A stretch of 63,427 nt of DNA from Oscillospiraceae bacterium (GTDB taxonomy: Bacteria > Bacillota > Clostridia > Oscillospirales > Oscillospiraceae), in NCBI GenBank assembly GCA_902765025.1, contig CACWYC010000007.1, forward strand, positions 1-63,427, in the 5' to 3' direction. The notes beneath the pieces were generated by a model. The model was not told the origin of the DNA. It made no database searches and saw nothing but the letters and a program-made list of their open reading frames with translations. Of this stretch, positions 43,908 through 52,399 are shown piece by piece. The position numbers were made by a program, and so were the translations under genes. The stretch's first letter is position 1, and the number at the start of each line of letters is the position of its first letter.

Positions 43908-44795
43908 TTATTCTGCGCCTTGGCGCACGAAGTCGGCAAACTTCCGGGCCGCCGCCGTCTGGGGCACGCCCTTGAGTACGCACATATCCACGCTGCGCTC
44001 GGGAATCACAAAATCGGTTTTCAGCCGGCGCAGCTTGCCCTCCGCCAGCTCCCGTGTTACAAACTCCTCCGTCACCCCGGCCACGCCGAAGCCGATGGCC
44101 GCCAGGTCCACCAGCAGGCTGCGGGCGCCCAGCTCGATTTCCGGCCGCAGATGGCAGCCGTTCTGCAGGAAATATTTCTCCAGATACACCCGGGAGGAGG
44201 CCTTCCGCTCCAGCAGGATCAGGGGGAAATCGGCAATCTCCCCCAGGGAATACACGTGGTCAAAATCGCAGGGATAGTCTGCCGCCGCCACAAAGATGGA
44301 GTGGGTGGCGAAGCAGGGCGTAGCCTCCAGGGCCTCGTCGTTGGGCGTGCTGGCAAAGGCGATATCCACCTTGCCGGACTGCAGCAGGGCAAGCACCTTG
44401 CCGCTGCGGCCGGAGATAATCTGAATGTGAATATTGGGGTAACGGCGGTGGAAGCTGTCCAGATAGGGCAGCAAAAACTGGCTGGTGACGGTGTCGCTGG
44501 CGCCGATGGTCAGCTGGCCCAGCTGCAGCTCGTGGGTCTGGCTCAGCTTGGCCTCGCCGGTTTCCAGCAGCCCCATGGCGCTGCGGACATACTCGTACAG
44601 CATCTTGCCCTCGGCGGTCAGCATCACGCCCCGGCTGTTGCGGGAGAAGAGCCGGGTCTGCAGCTCCGTCTCCAGCTGCTTGATGCTCTGGCTGACGGCG
44701 GATTGGCTGATATACAGCGCCTGGGCGGCAGCAGTGATGTTGCCCGCGTCGGCCACCTCTTTGAACACCTTGTAAAGCTCCAGTTTCACAGACAT
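43908..44795 (-). CDS. LysR-family transcriptional regulator
   Basis: 295 residues. The N-terminal winged helix-turn-helix contains ITAAAQALYISQSAVSQSIKQLE, shown here only in part as AAAQALYISQSAVSQSI; the C-terminal effector domain starts about residue 90 (LGQLTIGASDTVTSQFLLP). LysR proteins often control neighbouring divergent genes; here the divergent neighbour is an uncharacterised membrane protein with a good promoter (44888-44916). Target and ligand are unknown. Confidence 0.93.
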   Translation of the reverse strand: MSVKLELYKVFKEVADAGNITAAAQALYISQSAVSQSIKQLETELQTRLFSRNSRGVMLTAEGKMLYEYVRSAMGLLETGEAKLSQTHELQLGQLTIGASDTVTSQFLLPYLDSFHRRYPNIHIQIISGRSGKVLALLQSGKVDIAFASTPNDEALEATPCFATHSIFVAAADYPCDFDHVYSLGEIADFPLILLERKASSRVYLEKYFLQNGCHLRPEIELGARSLLVDLAAIGFGVAGVTEEFVTRELAEGKLRRLKTDFVIPERSVDMCVLKGVPQTAAARKFADFVRQGAE

Positions 44796-44887
44796 ATACG
44801 CCCTTACCTCATAATCTGAATTTATGGATATGACAGCAGCAATTTGGAATGATTATATCAAAACATGGCGGAATTGCAATCGGCAAT

Positions 44888-44916
44888 TTGACGATTTTCC
44901 CCTGATATGGTATGAT
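44888..44916 (+). promoter_or_regulatory. promoter of the 178-residue membrane protein gene
   Basis: TTGACG (44888-44893), 17 bases, TATGAT (44911-44916), in the 150-base divergent spacer with the LysR gene. Confidence 0.78.
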
Positions 44917-44945
44917 TGGGATTAGTAAAAAGCGAGGTGTTGTGT

Positions 44946-45482
44946 ATGGACAGCATGAAGAATATGTGGCGTCGTCAGGATTGGGTGAACCGCATCCTTC
45001 TTGTCAGCGGCCTGGCGGCTGCCATCACCTTTTTGGTGAAAGGGCAGGGGGGCTACGGCATTGTGGTGGTGCTGCTGATGGGCATGCTGTGTATCGCCCG
45101 CACCAACGGCCGGGTCAACCGTCTGATGCGGCTCTATGGGTCGCTGTACTACCACGCCCCCGACGGGGAAATCGTTCCCATGAGCTTCGATCAGGTCCGC
45201 CGTGCCTACGGCGAGGGCAAGGGTGGCACCTATATGGGACGGCCTGTGACGCTGCGCTTCCCCTACTGGAGCCGCAACACGGAGGGCCAGCTGGAGACGG
45301 GCTTTGGCCTGTGCATCGATCTGGCGGGCTATGCCGATGAGGAGGGCCTGTTGCCCACGCTGCAAAAGGGGCAGTATATCTCTGTCACCGGGGAACTGGT
45401 GCCCCAGGGGAGGCAGTATTTTTACCTGGGTAACGTGACGGAGCTCCGCAGAATCAGCGAAAAAGAGCTGTATTTGAAGTGA
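44946..45482 (+). CDS. uncharacterised membrane protein
   Basis: 178 residues from an ATG at 44946, with GAGGTG upstream. Two hydrophobic helices lie near the N-terminus (ILLVSGLAAAITFLV and YGIVVVLLMGMLCIA), followed by a soluble domain with strands such as YISVTGELVPQGRQYFYLGN. I do not recognise a family. It has its own promoter and a strong terminator, and is divergent from a LysR regulator that may control it. Confidence 0.75.
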   Translation: MDSMKNMWRRQDWVNRILLVSGLAAAITFLVKGQGGYGIVVVLLMGMLCIARTNGRVNRLMRLYGSLYYHAPDGEIVPMSFDQVRRAYGEGKGGTYMGRPVTLRFPYWSRNTEGQLETGFGLCIDLAGYADEEGLLPTLQKGQYISVTGELVPQGRQYFYLGNVTELRRISEKELYLK

Positions 45483-45497
45483 TTTTGCCCTGTCAAA

Positions 45498-45561
45498 CGG
45501 AACAAAAAATGAGCCCCGCAGCATCCAAACGTGATGCCGCAGGGCTATTTTTTGTTCCGTT
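45498..45561. terminator. long bidirectional terminator
   Basis: The outer AACGGAACAAAAAAT arm pairs with ATTTTTTGTTCCGTT; inner AGCCC/GGGCT and GCATC/GATGC stems lie inside. Suits both converging genes. Confidence 0.93.
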
Positions 45562-45573
45562 TTTTCCTTTTGT

Positions 45574-46107
45574 TCACCGCCGCAGGGGGGCCCACTGGGT
45601 GATGACACCCGTTCTTCTCGTCTCGTTCATGTCGATGACCCGCTGGTTTCGGCTGCCGCGAAACTGGAGGCTGATGTCCTTCAGCTCCTGCACGAACCGG
45701 CCGTCCACCAGCACGTCGATATAGCCCAGCATCTCGTCCGTCACCTCGCACCGGGGATGGCTGCCCTCACGCAGCAGCTCGCCGTCCAGGGTGAAGCCGG
45801 AGAAGACCCAGACGTCCTTTTCCGGGTAGTTCTCCTTCACCTGCCGCAACAGCTTTACCAGCTGGCGCTGGTTTTCCGGCTCGAAGGGCTCGCCGCCCAG
45901 CACCGTCAGTCCACGGACGTAGGGCTTTTCCAACTCGGCAAAGATCTCCCGCTGGGTGTCCGCCGTGTAGGGCTGACCGTAGGTGAAATCCCAGGTCTGG
46001 GGCTGGAAGCAGCCGGGGCAGTGGTTGGTGCAGCCGGACACGAACAGCGTCACCCGCACGCCGGCGCCGTTGGCGATGTCGCATTTTTTCAGTTCGCCGT
46101 AATACAT
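45574..46107 (-). CDS. nrdG: anaerobic ribonucleotide reductase activase
   Basis: 177 residues, a radical SAM activase with cluster cysteines C26, C30 and C33 (CTNHCPGC) and LTVLGGEPFEPENQ near residue 70. It generates the glycyl radical on NrdD using SAM and an electron donor. It follows nrdD by 72 bases with a hairpin between them. Both genes are probable NrdR targets. Confidence 0.96.
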   Translation of the reverse strand: MYYGELKKCDIANGAGVRVTLFVSGCTNHCPGCFQPQTWDFTYGQPYTADTQREIFAELEKPYVRGLTVLGGEPFEPENQRQLVKLLRQVKENYPEKDVWVFSGFTLDGELLREGSHPRCEVTDEMLGYIDVLVDGRFVQELKDISLQFRGSRNQRVIDMNETRRTGVITQWAPLRR

Positions 46108-46123
46108 GGTGTTACCTCACGGA

Positions 46124-46152
46124 AAAGGGACGGGCGCACAGCCCGCCCCTTT
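46124..46152 (-). other. hairpin between nrdD and nrdG
   Basis: 12-base arms (46124-46135 with 46141-46152) pair with one wobble/mismatch around a five-base loop, with only a short T tail on the minus strand. It may reduce nrdG relative to nrdD. Confidence 0.55.
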
Positions 46153-46179
46153 ATGATGGATGGTTGCGAATGAATCGTC

Positions 46180-48354
46180 TTACAGGTGCAGCACCCGGTC
46201 TTTGATCTCCTGGGTGCGGCCCTGGTTCCAGAACTGGGTGCCGATGTAGCCGCAGGTACGGCGGGCCACGTTCATCTTGTCCTGGTCGGTGTTGCCGCAC
46301 TGGGGGCATTTCCAGATCAGCTTGCCGTCCACGTCCTCGATGTCGATCTCGCCATCCCAGCCGCACACCTGGCAGTAGTCGCTCTTGGTGTTCAGCTCGG
46401 CGTAGATGATGTGGTCATAGATGAACTGCATCACGCTGAGCACAGCATCAATGTTGTTCTGCATATCCGGCACTTCCACGTAGCTGATGGCGCCGCCGGG
46501 GGACAGGTGCTGGAACTGGGCCTCAAACTCCAGCTTCTTGAAGGCGTCAATCTTCTCCGTCACGTGGACGTGGTAGCTGTTGGTGATATAGCCCTTGTCG
46601 GTGATGCCCTCAATGACGCCGAACCGCTTTTGCAGGCACTTGGCGAACTTGTAGGTGGTGGACTCCAGGGGCGTGCCGTACAGGGAGAAGTCGATGTTGT
46701 GCTTGGCCTTCCAGCCCTTGCAGGCGGCGTTGAGTCGGTTCATAATCTCCAGGGCGAAGGGGGTGGCACTGGGGTCGGTGTGGGACTTGCCGGTCATGTA
46801 CTTGACGCACTCATAGAGGCCGGCGTAGCCCAGGGAGATGGTGGAGTAGCCGCCGTAGAGCAGCTTGTCAATGGGCTCGCCCTTCTTCAGGCGGGCCAGG
46901 GCGCCGTACTGCCACAGGATGGGGGCGGCGTCGGACAGCGTGCCCTTCAGCCGCTCGTGACGGCACATCAGCGCCCGGTGGCACAGCTCCATGCGCTCGT
47001 CGAAAATCTTCCAGAACTTCTCAATATTGCCGCCGGAGGACAGGGCGATGTCGGGCAGGTTCACGGTGACCACGCCCTGGTTGAAGCGGCCGTAGTACTT
47101 GGGCTGGCCGTTTTCATCCACATAGGGGGTGAGGAAGCTGCGGCAGCCCATGCAGGTGTAGCAGTGGCCCTCGCCGTTCTTGTCCACCTTCAGCTCCAGC
47201 ATCTTCTTCTCGCTGATATAGTCGGGCACCATCCGCTTGGCGGTGCACCTGGCGGCCAGCTTGGTCAGATTCCAGTAGCGGCTGCCCTCGGTGATGTTGT
47301 CCTCCTCCAGCACGTAGATCAGCTTGGGGAAGGCGGGGGTGATCCACACGCCCTTTTCGTTCTTCACGCCCTCGATGCGCTGCAGGAGCATCTCCTCGAT
47401 GATCATGGCCAGGTCGTTGCGCTCCTGCTGGTTGCGGGCCTCGCCCAGGTACATGAACACGGTGATGAAGGGGGCCTGTCCGTTGGTGGTCAGCAGCGTC
47501 ACCACCTGGTACTGAATGGTCTGCACGCCCCGGCGGATCTCCTCCCGCAGCCGCTTCTCGGCTACGGCGTTGATCTGGTCGGTGCTGACGGACACGCCGA
47601 TGGCGTCAAACTCCTCCCGCACGGTGGCGCGCAGCTTCTGACGGCTCACGTCCACAAAGGGGGCCAGGTGGGTCAGGCTGATGGACTGGCCGCCGTACTG
47701 ATTGCTGGCCACCTGGGCCACAATCTGGGTGGCGATGTTGCAGGCGGTGGCAAAGGAATGGGGCTTTTCAATGAGCGTACCGGTGATGACGGTGCCGTTT
47801 TGTAGCATATCCTCCAGGTTCACCAGGTCGCAGTTGTGCATATGCTGGGCGAAATAGTCGGCGTCATGGAAGTGAATCAAGCCCTCCCGGTGGGCCTCCA
47901 CGATGTCCGCCGGCAGCAGGATGCGCTCGGTGATGTCGCGGCTGACCTCGCCGGCCATGTAGTCACGCTGGGTGGAGTTCACCACCGGATTCTTGTTGGA
48001 GTTCTCCTGCTTGGCCTCCTCGTTGTTGCACTCGATGAGGGAGAGAATCTTATCGTCGGTGGTGTTGGACTTACGCACCAGGGAGCGGGTGTAGCGGTAG
48101 GTGATGTAGTGCTTGGCCACCTCGAAGGCGCCGTGGGCCATGATGTGATGCTCCACCATGTCCTGAATCTCCTCCACGGTGGCGGCCCGGTTCATCTTCT
48201 CGCATTGCAGCGCCACGTTCTCGGCGATGCGCTGAATCTGCACAGGGGTCAGCCGGTCGCCCTCCTCCACAGTGTCGTTGGCACGGGTGATGGCCATGAT
48301 GATTTTGGTGATATCAAAGGTGACTTCCGCACCGTTGCGCTTGATAATCTTCAT
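46180..48354 (-). CDS. nrdD: anaerobic ribonucleoside-triphosphate reductase
   Basis: 724 residues. An N-terminal ATP-cone (KIIKRNGAEVTFDITKI) gives allosteric control. The catalytic barrel follows, and the C-terminus has two zinc CxxC pairs (YCQVCGW and KCPQCGN) and the glycyl radical motif RTCGYIG with G702. It makes deoxynucleotides without oxygen, fitting a strict anaerobe; no aerobic reductase is seen in the window. NrdR-box-like sites lie about 170-220 bases upstream. Confidence 0.97.
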   Translation of the reverse strand: MKIIKRNGAEVTFDITKIIMAITRANDTVEEGDRLTPVQIQRIAENVALQCEKMNRAATVEEIQDMVEHHIMAHGAFEVAKHYITYRYTRSLVRKSNTTDDKILSLIECNNEEAKQENSNKNPVVNSTQRDYMAGEVSRDITERILLPADIVEAHREGLIHFHDADYFAQHMHNCDLVNLEDMLQNGTVITGTLIEKPHSFATACNIATQIVAQVASNQYGGQSISLTHLAPFVDVSRQKLRATVREEFDAIGVSVSTDQINAVAEKRLREEIRRGVQTIQYQVVTLLTTNGQAPFITVFMYLGEARNQQERNDLAMIIEEMLLQRIEGVKNEKGVWITPAFPKLIYVLEEDNITEGSRYWNLTKLAARCTAKRMVPDYISEKKMLELKVDKNGEGHCYTCMGCRSFLTPYVDENGQPKYYGRFNQGVVTVNLPDIALSSGGNIEKFWKIFDERMELCHRALMCRHERLKGTLSDAAPILWQYGALARLKKGEPIDKLLYGGYSTISLGYAGLYECVKYMTGKSHTDPSATPFALEIMNRLNAACKGWKAKHNIDFSLYGTPLESTTYKFAKCLQKRFGVIEGITDKGYITNSYHVHVTEKIDAFKKLEFEAQFQHLSPGGAISYVEVPDMQNNIDAVLSVMQFIYDHIIYAELNTKSDYCQVCGWDGEIDIEDVDGKLIWKCPQCGNTDQDKMNVARRTCGYIGTQFWNQGRTQEIKDRVLHL

Positions 48355-48523
48355 AGGTGGCTCCTCCTGTTTTTCTCTCTATGTCCTGCGCCGCAAGGCG
48401 CGCCTTTTTCGTACTCTACCATACTACCCCATATATTGGGCCTGCGCAAGGGTAAAATCCCAAAATATAGAGAAGAATGACGGAGAAAAAAGACAGATAA
48501 AATTGTGAAACTTGCCTAAATTG

Positions 48524-48573
48524 CCACAAGATATTGTGGAGAATCGGGGCGGCGGCCCCACGATATATGCCTT
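48524..48573 (-). promoter_or_regulatory. tandem NrdR-box-like palindromes upstream of nrdD
   Basis: Site 1 (48524-48539) reads CCACAAGATATTGTGG, a perfect palindrome apart from its central GATA, matching the core of the NrdR box. Site 2 (48558-48573) is a weaker match with the central GATATATG. Centres are 34 bases apart. A possible promoter, CTGTGG-17-TATAGT on the minus strand with its -10 at 48584-48589, would place both sites just downstream of the transcription start. The 364-base gap holds no gene. Confidence 0.65.
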
Positions 48574-48658
48574 TTCTGACTCTACTATACCGCCATGGCC
48601 GGGATGCCACAGTTGCAAATGCAACAAAGGACGCAGAAATGCTGGAAGAAAGCAACAG

Positions 48659-48688
48659 TTGCGAAAAGGGAGGGGGATGTGGTAAAAT
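48659..48688 (+). promoter_or_regulatory. promoter before the 105-residue gene and rimM-trmD
   Basis: TTGCGA (48659-48664), 18 bases, TAAAAT (48683-48688). Confidence 0.55.
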
Positions 48689-48718
48689 AGGCTGAACAAT
48701 GGGAAAGGAGGCTCTGCC

Positions 48719-49036
48719 GTGAAGCGCAACCGGGACGTGCTGTCGTTCATCCATGGAATACTGAATCTGGTCTGGCCCATCTTCGCCTACGACCTGGCCC
48801 AGCTGGCATCGCTGACCATCTGGGGCTATGGCTGGACCTCGTTTCTGCCCATGACCGTCATGCTGGTGCTGCCCATCGTGTCGGACGTGATTGCCATTGC
48901 CATCGCCGCCGTGCGGTATTACCGCCGCCAGAGCCTGATGGCCATGCTGGGCATTATTTTCGACATGGCGGCCCTGGCCATTTACTGGTTTTTGCGGGTG
49001 CAGATGCAGTTCAGCCTGGGCTGGCTGTCCGCCTGA
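48719..49036 (+). CDS. small three-helix membrane protein, unknown
   Basis: 105 residues starting with GTG at 48719; GGAGG lies seven bases upstream. Three hydrophobic segments fill most of the protein (LVWPIFAYDLAQLASLTIW, LPMTVMLVLPIVSDVIAIAI, and AMLGIIFDMAALAIYWFL). Not recognised. It precedes rimM by 14 bases and probably shares its transcript. Confidence 0.72.
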   Translation: MKRNRDVLSFIHGILNLVWPIFAYDLAQLASLTIWGYGWTSFLPMTVMLVLPIVSDVIAIAIAAVRYYRRQSLMAMLGIIFDMAALAIYWFLRVQMQFSLGWLSA

Positions 49037-49050
49037 GACAGGAGAGAGAT

Positions 49051-49557
49051 ATGAAGCAGGAATTTATCACCGTGGGCACTGTGGTGAACGCCCACGGCAT
49101 CCGGGGCGAGGTGAAGGTGAACCCGGCGGGGTTTGACCCGGAGTTTATCGCCGCCTTTTCCACACTGTATTTTAATGGAGAGGCCGTAAAGGTGCGCGCC
49201 GCCAGAGTTCACAAGTCCACCGTGCTGCTGACGCTGCCGGGGGTGGAGGACATGGACGCCGCCCTGGCCCTGAAGGGCAAAACCGTGGCCATCCGCCGCG
49301 ACGACGCCCAGCTTCCCCAGGGGGAGTACTTCGACGACGAGCTGCTGGGCTGCGACGTGGTGGACGACGCCACCGGGGAGAGCCTGGGCAAGGTGACGCG
49401 GGTGCTCCACTATCCCGCCCACAAGGTCTACGAGGTTCGGGGACAGCGGGAGTATCTCATCCCGGCGGTGAAGGGCGTGTTCATCGCGTCGGTGGACGTG
49501 GAGGGCTGCGTCATCCGCATTCACAACATGAAAGGACTGGCCACGGATGAGAATTGA
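49051..49557 (+). CDS. rimM: ribosome maturation factor RimM
   Basis: 168 residues. The N-domain begins ITVGTVVNAHGIRGEVKVNP, and the PRC-barrel C-domain contains EYLIPAVKGVFIASVD. RimM assists 30S head assembly. It overlaps trmD by 11 bases, the common rimM-trmD order. The ribosome site AGGAGAGAG is close to the ATG. Confidence 0.96.
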   Translation: MKQEFITVGTVVNAHGIRGEVKVNPAGFDPEFIAAFSTLYFNGEAVKVRAARVHKSTVLLTLPGVEDMDAALALKGKTVAIRRDDAQLPQGEYFDDELLGCDVVDDATGESLGKVTRVLHYPAHKVYEVRGQREYLIPAVKGVFIASVDVEGCVIRIHNMKGLATDEN

Positions 49558-50335
49558 CATTATGACCCTGTTCCCCGACGCCATCCGGGCCATGATGGAC
49601 CAGTCCATCATCGGCAGGGCCCAGAAGGCGGGGCACGTGGCAATCGTCACCCACCAAATCCGGGAGTACACCACCAACAAGCAGATGCAGGTGGACGACT
49701 ACCCCTACGGCGGCGGCCGGGGCGCGGTGATGCAGTGCGACCCCCTGTACCGCTGCTGGCAGCACATTTGCGACCAGGCGGGGCAGCGGGTGCATACCAT
49801 TTATATGTCCCCCTGCGGACGGGTGTTTACCCAGGGCGTGGCCCGGGAGCTGGTGGCCCAATATGACCACATTATCCTGGTGTGCGGCCACTATGAGGGC
49901 ATCGACCAGCGGTTTTTGGACGAATGCGTGGACGAGGAGCTGTCCATCGGCGACTTTGTGGTGACAGGCGGCGAAATCCCGGCCATGGCGGTGGCGGACT
50001 GCCTGTGCCGCATGGTGCCGGGGGTGCTGCCGGAGGAGAGCTGCTACACCGAGGAGAGCCATTGGAACGGCCTGCTGGAATACCCCCAGTATTCCCGGCC
50101 CGAGGAGTGGCACGGACGAAAGGTGCCGGAGGTGCTTTTAAGCGGCAACCACGGCGCCGTGGACGACTGGCGCACCAAGGAGAGCTACAAGCGCACCATC
50201 CTGCGCCGGCCCGATATGTGGGAGAAGTTCGACAAGAGCGTGATCCACAGCCGCCACGAGAAAAAGGTCTTTCAGCAGGCCATGGACGAATTGGCGGCCA
50301 TGGCGGCGGAGAGCGCAGAGGGCAAAACAGAATAA
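49547..50335 (+). CDS. trmD: tRNA (guanine-N1)-methyltransferase
   Basis: 262 residues. The trefoil-knot SAM site is visible as YMSPCGRVFTQGVARELV and VCGHYEGIDQRF, with GDFVVTGGEIPAMAV. TrmD makes m1G37 in tRNA and prevents frameshifting. It is coupled to rimM; the usual rplS does not follow here, as upp converges instead. The terminator includes a dispersed hairpin repeat. Confidence 0.97.
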   Translation: MRIDIMTLFPDAIRAMMDQSIIGRAQKAGHVAIVTHQIREYTTNKQMQVDDYPYGGGRGAVMQCDPLYRCWQHICDQAGQRVHTIYMSPCGRVFTQGVARELVAQYDHIILVCGHYEGIDQRFLDECVDEELSIGDFVVTGGEIPAMAVADCLCRMVPGVLPEESCYTEESHWNGLLEYPQYSRPEEWHGRKVPEVLLSGNHGAVDDWRTKESYKRTILRRPDMWEKFDKSVIHSRHEKKVFQQAMDELAAMAAESAEGKTE

Positions 50336-50404
50336 AAAATCGCTTCCCGGATGGGCCAATGCCACTATCTTAATGACATTGCCCGGATGGGAAGCGATTT
50401 TTTG
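50336..50404. terminator. trmD/upp convergent terminator enclosing a repeat
   Basis: Outer arms AAATCGCTTCCC and GGGAAGCGATTT pair perfectly, followed by a T run. The loop is a second hairpin made by the 29-base repeat at 50355-50383. Works for both converging genes. Confidence 0.85.
50355..50383. repeat. 29-base hairpin repeat, copy 2
   Basis: 27 of 29 identical to 72-100. Inner arms GGGC-CAATG and CATTG-CCC pair with one bulge around CTATCTTAA. Embedded as the loop of the terminator. Confidence 0.6.
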
Positions 50405-50417
50405 CGGTAAAGGGGTG

Positions 50418-51059
50418 TTACTTGGTGCCGAAGATACGGTCGCCGGCGTCGCCCAGGCCGGGGACGATGTAGCCGTTCTCATTCAGATGGTCGTCCAGGG
50501 CGGCGCAGTAGATCTCCACGTCGGGGTGCTTCTTGTAGATGAACTCCACACCCTCGGGAGCTGCCACCAGAATCATCAGCTTGATGTTCTTGCAGCCCAG
50601 CTCCTTCATCTTGGTGATGGCCATATCGGCGCTGCCGCCGGTAGCCAGCATGGGGTCCACCACCAGCACGTCACGGTCGGCGATATCCTTGGGGTACTTC
50701 AGGAAGTAGAAGTGGGGCTCCAGGGTCTCCTCGTCGCGGTACATACCGATGTGGGCCACACGGGCGGAGGGAATCAGGCTGAGGATGCCGTCCTCAAAGC
50801 CCAGGCCGGCACGGAGGATGGGGACGATGGCCATTTTCTTGCCCGCCAGGGTGGGCATCTCGCACTGGCACAGGGGGGTTTCGATGCGCTTGGTGGTGAG
50901 AGGCAGGTCACGGGTGGCCTCGTAGGTCAGCAGCACGGCGATTTCGCTGACCAGGGTGCGGAAATCCTTGACGCTGGTGTTCTTGTCCCGCATCTCGGTG
51001 AGCTTGTGCTGCACCAGGGGATGGTCGACGATGTGCAAGGTGGGGAATCTCTCGTTCAT
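50418..51059 (-). CDS. upp: uracil phosphoribosyltransferase
   Basis: 213 residues. [14 protein letters not shown] and the PRPP motif [16 protein letters not shown] are diagnostic, with the C-terminal [13 protein letters not shown]. It salvages uracil to UMP. The ATG at 51059 has GGAGG eight bases upstream; a start 30 bases earlier is rejected. Single gene, convergent with trmD. Confidence 0.97.
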   Translation of the reverse strand: MNERFPTLHIVDHPLVQHKLTEMRDKNTSVKDFRTLVSEIAVLLTYEATRDLPLTTKRIETPLCQCEMPTLAGKKMAIVPILRAGLGFEDGILSLIPSARVAHIGMYRDEETLEPHFYFLKYPKDIADRDVLVVDPMLATGGSADMAITKMKELGCKNIKLMILVAAPEGVEFIYKKHPDVEIYCAALDDHLNENGYIVPGLGDAGDRIFGTK

Positions 51060-51118
51060 TGCAGTATCCTCCGTATATAAATTGTTCAAAATGATTGCAG
51101 AAATGGGGAAAACAGTGA

Positions 51119-51832
51119 TTATTCCACCGTGATGGGCAGGCCCTTGGCCAGCCGCTCCCGCTCGGCCTGGGACAGCCGCAGATACACGGGGGCCAGCGCC
51201 TGGGCGGACACGGTGCGTCCCTGGCGCACCATCTCCTCCGCCGCCAACGCCACCCCGGCGGCGGACTGCATGATGCGGTCCGGCGGGGCCATACGGCAGG
51301 AGATGCCCTGCTCTAATAGGTGATTATAGCACAGCGACGCGCCATCGCCAACTATGATTTTCGGATTTTCGTCTTTTTTTAGCTCCTCCGCCAGCTCGGA
51401 CAGGCCAATGGCCCGGTCGGGGGTGCATCGGGTGAGGACGCCGTCGCGGCAATGGAACACGGCGTTGTAAATCTGGCTGCGGCGGGCGTCCATGGCGCAG
51501 ACCACGGTGCCGGTGTGCAAAAGGGCGTTGTAGGCCATGGCCTCCAGGGTGCTGACGGCGCAGCAGGGCTTTTCCAGCGCCCAGGCCAGGCCCTTGGCGG
51601 CGGACACGCCGATGCGCAGCCCCGTAAAGCTGCCGGGGCCGCAGGCCACCGCCACGCAGTCCATGTCGGCGGGGGTCATGCCGGCGTTTTGCAGCATGGC
51701 GTCCACCATGGGCATCAATGTGACGCTGTGGGTGAGCCCCACATTCTGGTAGGCGTAGGCCAGCATGCGGCCCTCCTCCGCCACGGCGGCGGACACGGCC
51801 TTGGCGCTGGTTTCCAGCGACAGAATCTTCAC
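51119..51832 (-). CDS. tsaB: t6A biosynthesis protein TsaB
   Basis: 237 residues, a dimerisation partner of Tsa[16 protein letters not shown] and [20 protein letters not shown] are the hallmark segments. It takes part in threonylcarbamoyl transfer to tRNA A37 with TsaD and TsaE. The start overlaps the tsaE stop by four bases. TsaD is not in the window; the Sua5 part of the carbamoyl donor enzyme is at 60.3 kb. Confidence 0.95.
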   Translation of the reverse strand: MKILSLETSAKAVSAAVAEEGRMLAYAYQNVGLTHSVTLMPMVDAMLQNAGMTPADMDCVAVACGPGSFTGLRIGVSAAKGLAWALEKPCCAVSTLEAMAYNALLHTGTVVCAMDARRSQIYNAVFHCRDGVLTRCTPDRAIGLSELAEELKKDENPKIIVGDGASLCYNHLLEQGISCRMAPPDRIMQSAAGVALAAEEMVRQGRTVSAQALAPVYLRLSQAERERLAKGLPITVE

Positions 51833-52254
51833 GTCAAATCCCTCCCTGTGATGGTGATGACCCGGCTGTCCTGTTCCGCCTCCCGGCGGATTTCCACATA
51901 AATCGTGCCCTGGGGAAGGGCGTCGGACACTTTCTCACTCCACTCCACGGCGCAGACGCCGCCACGGTCCAGATAATCCTCCCAGCCGATGTCGAACAGC
52001 TCCTCGCTGTCGCCCAGGCGGTACATATCGAAATGGAACAGGGGCAGGCGGCCCATGTACTCGTTGACAATGGTGAAGGTGGGACTGGTGACACGGCCCT
52101 CATAGCCCAGACCCCTGGCAAGGCCACGGGTGAAGGCGGTTTTGCCCATGCCCAGGCCGCCTCGGTAGGCCACCACGTCGCCGCCATGGAGATGGGCGGC
52201 CAGCGTTTCCCCCAGGGCCTCCGTCTCGGCGGCGCTATGGGTGCGATATTCCAC
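51829..52254 (-). CDS. tsaE: t6A biosynthesis ATPase TsaE
   Basis: 141 residues. Walker A region GGLGMGKTAFTRGLARGLG, SPTFTIVNEY and FHFDMYRLGD identify TsaE, the ATPase that resets the TsaBD complex. The start is read as GTG at 52254 with AAGGAGG nine bases upstream, which gives the usual family length; the longer frame to 52308 is unsupported. It is the first gene of tsaE-tsaB. Confidence 0.94.
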   Translation of the reverse strand: MEYRTHSAAETEALGETLAAHLHGGDVVAYRGGLGMGKTAFTRGLARGLGYEGRVTSPTFTIVNEYMGRLPLFHFDMYRLGDSEELFDIGWEDYLDRGGVCAVEWSEKVSDALPQGTIYVEIRREAEQDSRVITITGRDLT

Positions 52255-52328
52255 GGATAGACCCCTCCTTGCGTTTTGTTTCGCGCTATTATAACACAGG
52301 ATTTTCAAAAAGAAAAGACCGTGGCCGG

Positions 52329-52357
52329 TTTACAGACAAATGTTCTTGTGGTAAACT
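52329..52357 (+). promoter_or_regulatory. promoter of the ftsW/rodA-like gene
   Basis: TTTACA (52329-52334), 17 bases, TAAACT (52352-52357). Confidence 0.7.
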
Positions 52358-52399
52358 GCATGGGAAGAATCCGCCCATGGCGGGGAAGGAGGAGCGACC

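Noticed and set aside
48416..48780. Minus-strand ORFs of 112 and 118 codons upstream of nrdD
   Set aside because: They cross the NrdR-box region and a promoter, lack ribosome sites and have no recognisable features.
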